Positions 23,982-31,630 of a stretch of DNA of 50,735 nt are shown here, piece by piece. The position numbers and the translations under genes are program-made. The stretch is from the NCBI GenBank assembly GCA_022822125.1, contig JAJECF010000121.1, positions 1 through 50,735 on the forward strand, in the 5' to 3' direction. Within the stretch, counting starts at the first letter, position 1. Each line of letters opens with the position of its first letter. Source of the stretch: Alphaproteobacteria bacterium. Its GTDB lineage: Bacteria > Pseudomonadota > Alphaproteobacteria > Bin95. The notes beneath the pieces were generated by a model. It searched no databases. It was not told the DNA's origin and worked only from the letters and a program-made list of their open reading frames with translations.

Positions 23982-24107
23982 TTTCCGGGGCGGTGTCCCG
24001 ACGGCGGCAGTTCGTCGCCTCGGAGGAACCCGGACGCGAGGTCGCCGGCCCGGAGCCGTCGGCGGTGGTATCATGCCCGCGTTCGAACGAAGGGGGAGAA
24101 TGGTCGA

Positions 24108-24812
24108 ATGGACGCCGGAATTCGCAAGGCGCTGGCCGTTTGCTCGACGGCTACGATCACGATGCAATTGCTCAAGCGCGGCCTGCGCGCGACGGCCATG
24201 CGGGGCGTGGCGCCGCTTGGCCCCGGGCAGGGGCGCGTTGTCGGCGAGGCTTATACCATGCGCTTCATCCCCATGCGCGAGGACCTGTCTGACCCCACAA
24301 TCCTGAGCGCCGGGGAAAACCCGCAGCGCCGCGCCATCGACGAATGTCCGGAGGGCGCCGTGCTGGTCATGGACGGGCTCGGCAACGGCAATGTCGGCAC
24401 GCTCGGCGACATTCTGGCGGAGCGCCTCCGGGTGCGCGGCGTCGCAGGCTGCGTCACGGACAGCGCGGTCCGGGACGCCGAGGCCGTCATCGCGACCGGC
24501 CTGCCCGTCTGGTGCAATGGCAGGGCCGCGCCGCCCAACATTACCGGCCTTGCCATGGGCGATCTGCAAACACCCATAGGCTGCGGCGGCGTGGCGGTGA
24601 TCCCCGGCGATATCGCGGTCTGCGATGGCGACGGCGTGGTCGTGATTCCGAAAGCAATGGCGGAGAGCGTCGCAGCCGACGGCGTCGAGCAGGAGCGGCT
24701 GGAGACCTTCGTCCAGGAGCGCATCCGCGCCGGCCATCCCGTCGCCGGCACCTATCCGCCCGATGAGGAAACGCTGGCAGCCTACGAGGTCTGGAAACAG
24801 TCCCGGGGCTGA
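24108..24812 (+). CDS. RraA-like protein (HMG/CHA aldolase family)
   Basis: A 234-residue member of the RraA/4-hydroxy-4-methyl-2-oxoglutarate aldolase family; true aldolases cleave hydroxy-oxo dicarboxylates to pyruvate in aromatic catabolism, while RraA proper inhibits RNase E. The metal and substrate loop is GNGNVGTLGDILAE (92-105) and the catalytic pair R122-D123 lies in GCVTDSAVRDAEAV. The retained arginine and aspartate favour an enzyme over an RNase E regulator. ATG 24108 is preferred because AGGGGGAG lies about 10 nt upstream. The following luciferase-like gene starts 35 nt downstream on the same strand. Confidence 0.88.
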   Translation: MDAGIRKALAVCSTATITMQLLKRGLRATAMRGVAPLGPGQGRVVGEAYTMRFIPMREDLSDPTILSAGENPQRRAIDECPEGAVLVMDGLGNGNVGTLGDILAERLRVRGVAGCVTDSAVRDAEAVIATGLPVWCNGRAAPPNITGLAMGDLQTPIGCGGVAVIPGDIAVCDGDGVVVIPKAMAESVAADGVEQERLETFVQERIRAGHPVAGTYPPDEETLAAYEVWKQSRG

Positions 24813-24846
24813 CCGCCTGCCCGAAAGCAAACCAGGGAGGCCGTTC

Positions 24847-25869
24847 ATGGCCCTCAAGATCGACGCACAGCTGCGCGGTTTCGACCTGACGCAAGTTCCC
24901 GCCCAGGCGCAGCGTCTCGAAGAGCTCGGCTTCGACGCCGCCTGGACCTTCGAGGCGGCGCAGGATCCGTTCCTGCCGCTCGCCGTCGCGGCCACGGCGA
25001 CGGAGACGCTGGAGCTCGGCACCAATATCGCCGTCGCCTTCGCGCGCAGCCCCTTCTCGATGGCCGGCACGGCCTGGGACATCCAGCGCGCGTCGCGCGG
25101 GCGGCTGCATCTCGGCCTCGGCACGCAGGTGCGCGCCCATGTCGAGCGGCGCTTCTCCATGCCGTTCGACCGCCCGGCGGCGCGCGTCACCGACTATATC
25201 CGCTGCATGCGCGCGATCTTCGACACCTTCCAGACCGATGCGCGGCCGAGCTATGAAGGCCCCTTCTACCGGTTCCGGCTGATGAACCCGTTCTTCAACC
25301 CCGGCCCCATCGACCATCCGCATATCCCGATCTACCTCGCCGGCGTCAATCCGCGCATGTGCCGGGCGGCGGGCGAGGCGGCGGACGGCTTTCATATCCA
25401 CCCCATGCATTCGGTCTCCTACCTGAACGAAGTGGTCAAACCGGCTATCGACGAGGGGGCGAAAACGCGCGGCATGACCGTGGACGATCTCGACCTGCAA
25501 ACGATGGTCTGGCTCGTGACGGGCGACAGCCAGGCGGAAATGGACGCCGCCTTCGAGCAGGTCCGGCGCGACATCTCGTTCTACGGTTCGACCCCCAACT
25601 ACCGGCGCATGCTGGAGCATCACGGCCTCGCCGATCTGGGCAAGACGCTGAGCGGGCTGGTGCGCCAGGGCGCGTTCGACGACATGGCCGCGCTCGTGCC
25701 CGACAGCCTTGTCGAGGACATCGCCATCATCGGCAAGCCGGGCGAGCTCGGCGACAGGCTGCGCAGCCGCTATGACCGGCTGGTGGACCGCGTGGCGCCC
25801 TACCGGCCGATCCCGGACAGCGACCCGGCGGAGCGCTGGCAGGCGTTCACCGCCGCAGTTCGAGGCTGA
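24847..25869 (+). CDS. LLM-class (luciferase-like) flavin or F420-dependent oxidoreductase
   Basis: A TIM-barrel oxidoreductase of 340 residues resembling the actinobacterial/proteobacterial F420-type luciferase-like group. Signature segments are RLEELGFDAAWTFEAAQDPF near 24-43, LELGTNIAVAFARSPFSMAG near 57-76, GRLHLGLGTQVRAHVERRF near 87-105, and IPIYLAGVNPRMCRAAGEAA near 161-180. Whether it uses FMN or F420 cannot be read from sequence. ATG 24847 follows an AGGGAGG ribosome site. Its 3' end overlaps the end of the converging lyase gene by 23 nt. Substrate unknown. Confidence 0.88.
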   Translation: MALKIDAQLRGFDLTQVPAQAQRLEELGFDAAWTFEAAQDPFLPLAVAATATETLELGTNIAVAFARSPFSMAGTAWDIQRASRGRLHLGLGTQVRAHVERRFSMPFDRPAARVTDYIRCMRAIFDTFQTDARPSYEGPFYRFRLMNPFFNPGPIDHPHIPIYLAGVNPRMCRAAGEAADGFHIHPMHSVSYLNEVVKPAIDEGAKTRGMTVDDLDLQTMVWLVTGDSQAEMDAAFEQVRRDISFYGSTPNYRRMLEHHGLADLGKTLSGLVRQGAFDDMAALVPDSLVEDIAIIGKPGELGDRLRSRYDRLVDRVAPYRPIPDSDPAERWQAFTAAVRG

Positions 25870-27208
25870 GCGCGCGGGCCGCCTTCGCCTGCTGCCGCGC
25901 CATAGCCGGCGCCTCGCCGGTGTAGCGCGCCGGGTCGAGCAGCGCGGCGATGCGTGGCGCGTCGAGATGGGCGGCAATATCCGGGTCGGCGGCCAGCAGG
26001 TCGCGGAACCGGCCCTCGCCCCGCGCCGCCGCCTGCGCGGCTTCATAGACAACATCATGCGCCTCCTGCCGGCCGAGCGTTTCGCCGAGCGCCAGCATCA
26101 GCGGCTCCGCCATGATGAGGCCGTCCGAGAGGTCGAGATTGGCGCGCATCCGCTCGGGCTTTACCGTCAGCCCCTCCATGATCGCAATGAGGCGCGAGAG
26201 CATGTCGCCCGCCCCGACGCAGGCCTGCTCCAGCCCGCGCCGGATGAGCATGGAGGTCGCGCGGTCCGCCTCATGCTCGGTCTGCATCCCCTCCAGCACC
26301 AGCGGCAGGGCGGCCCGCACCTGGGCGGCGGCCGCGACGACGTCCTGGCTGAGGATGGGGTTGCGCTTCTGCGGCATGGTGGAAGAACCGACCGTGCCGT
26401 GCGGCACCGGCTCCTCCAGCTCCCCGAACTCCTGCTTCATGCCGGTATAGACCTCGCGCCCGATCTTGGCCGAGGTCGATGCCAGCAGGGCCAGCATCGC
26501 GACATACTCGCCGAAATGGTCGCCCTGGGTGCGGGACGGCACCGGCATCGAGCCCATGCCGAGATGCGCGGCCATGCGCTCCTGCACCCGGAAGCCGTGC
26601 TCGCCGAAGGAAGCGAGCGTGCCCGCCGCGCCGCCCAGCATGGCGACGAAGGTGCGCCCTTCGAGCCCGCGCAGCCGCTCCGCATGGCGGGCCAGCTCGT
26701 CGATCCAGACCGCGACCTTGGCCCCGAATGTGGTCGGCACGGCGTGCTGGCCGTGGGTGCGGCCCGGCAGGGCGGCCTCGGCCCAGCTTTCCGCAAGTCC
26801 GGCCATCGCGTCGAGCGCGCGCCCTATCTGGCCGAGCAGCACGCCATGCACCTGCCGGAGCAGCAGCAGGTCGCCCGTCTGCACGATGTTCTGCGTCGTC
26901 GCGCCCCAATGCACATATTTGCCGGCATCGCCCTCGCAGATTTCCGATAACTCCCAGACGAGCGGCACCAGTTGGTGCGCTGTGCGCCTGAATCCTTCGG
27001 CCAGGCTGTCGCGGTCGATCAGTTCGAGCTTCGCCTTGGCTGCGATCTCGTCCGCCGCCGCCTGCGGGATCATGCCGAGATCGGCTTCCGCAAGCGCCAG
27101 CGCCGCCTCCACATCGAGCCAAGCCTGCCACCGCGCCTCGATATGGAACAGGGCCCGGATACCCGGATCGGGAATCCGCAGATCGGTCGGGTTGACGGTC
27201 GCAGTCAT
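25847..27208 (-). CDS. Fumarase/aspartase-superfamily lyase (PurB/PcaB-like)
   Basis: A 453-residue lyase carrying the superfamily signature GSSTMPQKRNP at about 273-283, with HWGATTQNIVQTGD near 100-113 and LPGRTHGQHAVPTTFG near 147-162 supplying other active-site regions. Sequence style is that of the adenylosuccinate lyase/3-carboxy-cis,cis-muconate cycloisomerase branch, but no purine or protocatechuate genes are nearby, so neither function is assumed. The superfamily also includes enzymes splitting N-substituted aspartates to fumarate. It diverges from an aspartate dehydrogenase gene with an 80-nt gap and converges with the luciferase-like gene. Confidence 0.9.
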   Translation of the reverse strand: MTATVNPTDLRIPDPGIRALFHIEARWQAWLDVEAALALAEADLGMIPQAAADEIAAKAKLELIDRDSLAEGFRRTAHQLVPLVWELSEICEGDAGKYVHWGATTQNIVQTGDLLLLRQVHGVLLGQIGRALDAMAGLAESWAEAALPGRTHGQHAVPTTFGAKVAVWIDELARHAERLRGLEGRTFVAMLGGAAGTLASFGEHGFRVQERMAAHLGMGSMPVPSRTQGDHFGEYVAMLALLASTSAKIGREVYTGMKQEFGELEEPVPHGTVGSSTMPQKRNPILSQDVVAAAAQVRAALPLVLEGMQTEHEADRATSMLIRRGLEQACVGAGDMLSRLIAIMEGLTVKPERMRANLDLSDGLIMAEPLMLALGETLGRQEAHDVVYEAAQAAARGEGRFRDLLAADPDIAAHLDAPRIAALLDPARYTGEAPAMARQQAKAARALSLELRR

Positions 27209-27288
27209 CGAAAGCCCCTTCGTTCAGCCGGGCCGGACGATGCGCTAGACTGGCCCTTGCGGCAAGCATGGGGAAAGGCGACAGCGGG

Positions 27289-28095
27289 ATGGTGCTCAAG
27301 GTAGGCATAGGCGGCTTCGGCGCCATCGGCCGGCAGGTGGCCGCCGCCATCGACGAGGGTATCGAGGGTCTGGCGCTCGCCGCGGTTTCGGCGCGGGACA
27401 GGGCGCGCGCCGAGGCGCGGCAAGCGGACTTCCGCTCAGCCGTGCCTGTCGTTCCGCTCGGCGAACTGGCGGCCCGTTCCGATGTAGTGCTGGAATGCGC
27501 ACCGGCCGCGGTCTTCGAAGAGGTCGCGCTGCCCGCTGTCGAGCAGGGACGGATTTTCGTGCCATCCAGCGTCGGCGCCTTGCTGCCGCGCATGCACCTC
27601 GTCGAACGCGCCAGGGAAACCGGCGCCAGGATCGTGGTGCCAACCGGCGCGCTTCTCGGCCTCGACGCCGTTCGCGCTGCGGCGGAGGGGACCATTCATC
27701 GCGTCACGATGGTCACGCGCAAGCCGCCGCAGAGCCTCGCCGGCGCGCCCCATCTGGTCGAGAACGGCATCGATGTGGAGCATCTGACGGAGGCGAAGCG
27801 CGTTTTCAAGGGCAGCGCCAGGGAGGGCGCGCGCGGCTTCCCCGCCAATGTCAATGTCGCAGCCGCGCTTTCCCTCGCCGGCATCGGCCCCGACCGCACC
27901 GAACTGGAAATCTGGGCCGACCCGGCGGTGGACCGTAATTGCCACAGGATCGAGGTGGAGGGCGACACGGTTCGGTTCACCCTGGAGACGGCGGTCGTGC
28001 CTTCGGAGGAAAACCCGCGCACCGGCAAGCTCGTCGCCCCGAGTGTGATCGCCTGCCTGAAAAGCCTCACCCAGACCTTGAGGGTCGGGACCTGA
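27289..28095 (+). CDS. L-aspartate dehydrogenase-like protein
   Basis: An NAD(P)-dependent dehydrogenase of 268 residues interconverting aspartate and iminoaspartate/oxaloacetate. The Rossmann loop is VGIGGFGAIGRQ near 5-16; the central APAAVFEEVALPAVEQGR and GALLGLDAVRAA segments and the C-terminal WADPAVDRNCHRIEVEG with its conserved histidine are typical of the NadX/AspDH family. ATG 27289 is chosen over 27268 because GGGGAAAGG precedes it at a good distance. No nadA or nadC is nearby, so a catabolic role is as likely as NAD synthesis. It ends 24 nt from the converging AsmA-like gene. Confidence 0.88.
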   Translation: MVLKVGIGGFGAIGRQVAAAIDEGIEGLALAAVSARDRARAEARQADFRSAVPVVPLGELAARSDVVLECAPAAVFEEVALPAVEQGRIFVPSSVGALLPRMHLVERARETGARIVVPTGALLGLDAVRAAAEGTIHRVTMVTRKPPQSLAGAPHLVENGIDVEHLTEAKRVFKGSAREGARGFPANVNVAAALSLAGIGPDRTELEIWADPAVDRNCHRIEVEGDTVRFTLETAVVPSEENPRTGKLVAPSVIACLKSLTQTLRVGT

Positions 28096-28119
28096 TGCCG
28101 GCGCCGCAGGACGCGGCGG

Positions 28120-31100
28120 TTATTGCGCCGGTTTGCCGGCTGCGTCCGGGTCGCCTCCGTCCGTGCCGAGCAGCGGCCCGAACAGATTGCGGAGGAAGCC
28201 CGGCGCCAGAACCGACAGCGGATTGACGGCGGTGCGCGGGTCGTCCACCGGGCCGGACAGTTCATAGTTCGCAGCGAACAGTCCTTCGCCGCCGCCGGTC
28301 AGGATATCTCCGATCACCGGGATCTTGCGCAACACCCGGTTGATGTAATTGGCCGGCGCGAGAACGCCCTTTATCGCAACCGTTTCCCGGTCCCGGTCGA
28401 GCCCGCCGCGAAAGGTGACGCCGATGGAGGAGCTGAAGGCCCGGCCCGGCCCGATTTCGATCTGCCGGTCATCCATCTTCCACGGCGTTTCCAGGCGTTC
28501 GAACTGGAGGCCGGAATCCCGTGACAGAATATTGCTGATACCAGCAAGCGATGCCGCCGCCAGAAGCCGGGTGAGAACCGGCGCATCCCTGATCCGGAAA
28601 TCCTTGATGACCAGCGAACCCCGGTATTCGTCCTGAGCCGTTGCAAGCCTCTCGCCATTTAGACGCAGGAGGCCGCCCCGCATGTTCTGATACCAGCCGA
28701 GCGCAGCGAGCAACGCGCCGGTATTCTCTGCGCCGATCGTCAATGCGGTCTTGCCTCCATCCGGCAGCAAGGAGGCGGAAACGGCGCGGCCGTCGGCCGT
28801 GCGGGCCTTCGCCTCTGCCTCCGATATCCGGTCTCCGTCCAGCCGGACTCGGGCGGCAAGCTTGTGCAGGGGCGCGTCGCCGCCGAGCCAGGCACGGTCC
28901 GCATCGAGGCGGACGGCGAGACGGTCGAGGCCGTCTTGCGCCGAGGGCCCGTCGTCCTCTCCTCCAAGATAGTGCGAAAGATCGGCGCTCGGCCCGTTTG
29001 CTCGAATGGATACCGCGCCGTCGGACAGCCGTTCGACATGCACGGCAAGGTCGGTGCGCTCGCTCAGCCGCAACCGGTCGAGCGAGGCTTCGAGCAGCCT
29101 GCCGCCGGCAATGTCGAAGCGTCCCCGGCCCACGAATTCGAGGTCAGGGCCGGCAGCGGAGACCGAGTAGGCCTCGAGCAGACGATCGGACCCGATGCGA
29201 ACCTTCGCCTCCAGCCATGCCGGTTCGCCGGCCGGCTTGGCCCAGCCCAGAGGCGCCAGCGCGATTTCGGCGGCCGCGAGGCCCGTCTTGAGCGAGTATT
29301 CCACCGTCTCGTTCCGATATTCGCTCGCCGCGATATCGACCTCTACGAGTCCGCTAGCATAGGGCGCAAGGCCGAAGCCGAGACGCGCCAGCGCGGCGTC
29401 ATCGAAAGTCGTGCGCAACCTGTAAACGGTCCGGACCGGCTCGCGATTCGGGAACCTCTGCTCAAAATCGAATGTCGCCGGCCGGCCGTCGAGCGAACCG
29501 CCGCCGGAAACGGCGATATGCTTCTTGTCCACTTCAACAGCGATCCTGGCGCCTTCGAGGTCCGCCTTGAGCGCCGACACCGGAAGGCGGGCATTGGCGA
29601 CCTTCCCCTCCGCTTCGAGCGCGATATCGTCCAGCGCCAACGCAGCGACCAGCGGCAGGCCGAGCCGGAGCCGGAACGCGGCCTCGCCCCCGACCGCAGC
29701 AGGGTCCATTTGCAGATAACCGGCATAACCGAGCGGTTCCCGGTCGAGGACTTCCAGGACACGGTTCAACGGTCCTTCGAACCTGACGTCCGCCGCGAGC
29801 CGCGATGGCGGCTCCTCGCGGTCCAGTCCCAGAAAGTCCACCGAAGCGGCCGCGACTGAAATGTCCTGATATTTGCCGCCCGACAGCGTCAGCTTGAATG
29901 ACCCGGCGTCGAAGACGGCGCTGCCGTCGATGTCGTCGAAAGGCGGGAGCGGACGCCAGTAACGCGCCGTAACGCCGGAAAACGACAGGCTGCCGTCAAC
30001 GATAGGCGACCCGAATTCGAACTCGGGCTCCGTGGCCAGATCGGCATCGACGACGATCCGGGCCTCGTCCACCCTGCCTTTGCTCAAATTCGAAAGCACC
30101 CACTGGCGGACGCCCGGCGATCCGACGCCCGGAGGCCAAAGAAGCCGGAGGTCGTCCACCGGGACGGCAGCAGCCTTCCCTTCCAGATGCACCCTCCAAC
30201 CGGCCTCGAAGCGTCTGCCGGCGCCACTGGCTTCGACGCGGCCGCGGCCCAATTCCAGAGCCAGGGACTCGACCAGTATCTGCCCCGCCGCCAGGTCCGC
30301 CTGAACAAGGGCGCTGCCGCGCTTGAGTACGGCTGCTTCCGCTTCCGAACCAGCTACGCGCAGGCTGCCCGCGCCAATGGTCAGCCCCAGGTCCAGAACC
30401 ACCGGCCGGAAATCCGGGTCGAGCGTCCACGCGACGGTGCCGGAAATCGGCGCATCCAAAACAGAGGCAAGAGCAAAATGCGGCGGCAGCAAAGGCGACA
30501 GTAACGCAGGGGTCACATTCTCCAGATGCGTGAAAGCGGATATCGTTCCGTCCTGCCGCGCGCCTCCGCCGGACAGGCGTGCGGTATGGCCGAGAGCCTT
30601 GATTTCGACCGTTTCGATCTCAAGCCGCGTGAGACCATCGACCGCGCGGGCGAGTATGACGAGTCCGTCCACCGCAACGCTGCGTTCCGCGTCCCCGGGA
30701 TCAACGATGGCGCCGCCGGCTCCCTGCAGGTCGGCTTCGAGCGAAACGACCGAGCGGTCCGGCGCGAAATGGACCGCGATGGAGCCGCTCAGCGGCGTTG
30801 TCACATGATGCAGCAACGCCAGAGCCGGATGGGCTTCCGCAACGACCCGGGGGCGCAGCCCGTCCAGCCGGGCTGAAAACGACGGCCCTCCGGCTTCTCC
30901 GGACAGCGACAGCGTAAATCCGATATCCGTTTCCGTTTCGCCCAGGCGCAGAGACGCCGCCCCTTCCGCCACCCTGCCCTCTGCGCCGTCGCGGAAACCC
31001 AGGTCGAGCCGGGGCACACTCCATTCGAGGCCCATGAGGTCGTCGATGACCGTAAGGGCCGCCCCGCGCACGCCGAACCCGGCGAATCCCGCTCCGCTGC

Positions 31101-31581
31101 CGGCCAGGCCTCCCGCCAACAGGCTGCCCAGCTCGATTTCCTGCGGCTTGTCCTCCGCTTCCGCGCCGGCGACGGCGACAAGGCCCATCGAGCCGTCGCT
31201 CCGGCGCCGCAGGGTGGCACTGACGCCGAGCAGCTCGATTTCGCGCGGGGCGATCCGGCCTCTCAGGACGTCGCTAGCATTCAGTGCGAATTCCAGTCCC
31301 TGCGTCTCCACAAGCGCCCTGCCCTGGAGGTCCGTCAGCCTGGCGTCGGAGACCTTGAAACGGAGCAATCGGTCCCAGCCCGCCCAGGCGGCCCCGACTT
31401 CCTCCATCTCGACCCTGTAACCGGCTTCGGGACGGGACAGGGCCGCCTCGACATGCGGCGCGAGCAAGGCGAGATTTACCGGCCCCCGGGACAGGCGCCA
31501 GACTGCGACAGCCGCCAGCAATGAAATCGAAATCGCGAGGGCCGCCAATATCCACAGGGCATGCCGAAGCCTCAGCCGCAA
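28120..31581 (-). CDS. AsmA/YhdP-like envelope protein (DUF3971 and AsmA-like C-terminal domains)
   Basis: A very long (1153-residue) protein with a single N-terminal membrane anchor (HALWILAALAISISLLAAVA, about 7-26) and a large periplasmic body of repeating beta-rich segments. The start MRLRLRHALW, the EMEEVGAAWAGWDRLLRFKV motif near 59-78 and the C-terminal RIPVIGDILTGGGEGLFAANYELSG-like end (residues are split here: KIPVIGDILTGG, then GLFAANYELSG) fit the DUF3971/AsmA-like lipid-transport family of which Escherichia coli YhdP is a member. Such proteins bridge the periplasm and help move phospholipid to the outer membrane. It is monocistronic, divergent from glnE with almost no gap. Confidence 0.88.
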   Translation of the reverse strand: MRLRLRHALWILAALAISISLLAAVAVWRLSRGPVNLALLAPHVEAALSRPEAGYRVEMEEVGAAWAGWDRLLRFKVSDARLTDLQGRALVETQGLEFALNASDVLRGRIAPREIELLGVSATLRRRSDGSMGLVAVAGAEAEDKPQEIELGSLLAGGLAGSGAGFAGFGVRGAALTVIDDLMGLEWSVPRLDLGFRDGAEGRVAEGAASLRLGETETDIGFTLSLSGEAGGPSFSARLDGLRPRVVAEAHPALALLHHVTTPLSGSIAVHFAPDRSVVSLEADLQGAGGAIVDPGDAERSVAVDGLVILARAVDGLTRLEIETVEIKALGHTARLSGGGARQDGTISAFTHLENVTPALLSPLLPPHFALASVLDAPISGTVAWTLDPDFRPVVLDLGLTIGAGSLRVAGSEAEAAVLKRGSALVQADLAAGQILVESLALELGRGRVEASGAGRRFEAGWRVHLEGKAAAVPVDDLRLLWPPGVGSPGVRQWVLSNLSKGRVDEARIVVDADLATEPEFEFGSPIVDGSLSFSGVTARYWRPLPPFDDIDGSAVFDAGSFKLTLSGGKYQDISVAAASVDFLGLDREEPPSRLAADVRFEGPLNRVLEVLDREPLGYAGYLQMDPAAVGGEAAFRLRLGLPLVAALALDDIALEAEGKVANARLPVSALKADLEGARIAVEVDKKHIAVSGGGSLDGRPATFDFEQRFPNREPVRTVYRLRTTFDDAALARLGFGLAPYASGLVEVDIAASEYRNETVEYSLKTGLAAAEIALAPLGWAKPAGEPAWLEAKVRIGSDRLLEAYSVSAAGPDLEFVGRGRFDIAGGRLLEASLDRLRLSERTDLAVHVERLSDGAVSIRANGPSADLSHYLGGEDDGPSAQDGLDRLAVRLDADRAWLGGDAPLHKLAARVRLDGDRISEAEAKARTADGRAVSASLLPDGGKTALTIGAENTGALLAALGWYQNMRGGLLRLNGERLATAQDEYRGSLVIKDFRIRDAPVLTRLLAAASLAGISNILSRDSGLQFERLETPWKMDDRQIEIGPGRAFSSSIGVTFRGGLDRDRETVAIKGVLAPANYINRVLRKIPVIGDILTGGGEGLFAANYELSGPVDDPRTAVNPLSVLAPGFLRNLFGPLLGTDGGDPDAAGKPAQ

Positions 31582-31630
31582 TTACCTGCTCCGCTTGACC
31601 GTCCCCCACTATATGGGACCTATGGGACCG

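Larger units (their letters stand above)
23485..24107. other. Intergenic region with repeats, palindrome and direct repeats
   Basis: A 623-nt gap without a supported gene. It starts with a near-perfect small palindrome TTTCAGGCTGAAA (23495-23507) just after the stop codon, then palindromic repeats to 23725, an AT-rich palindrome at 23774-23810, and four CATGACA heptamers at 23928-23981 ahead of the RraA-like gene. A 35-codon frame from 23830 and an antisense frame exist but have no supporting features. Confidence 0.8.
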
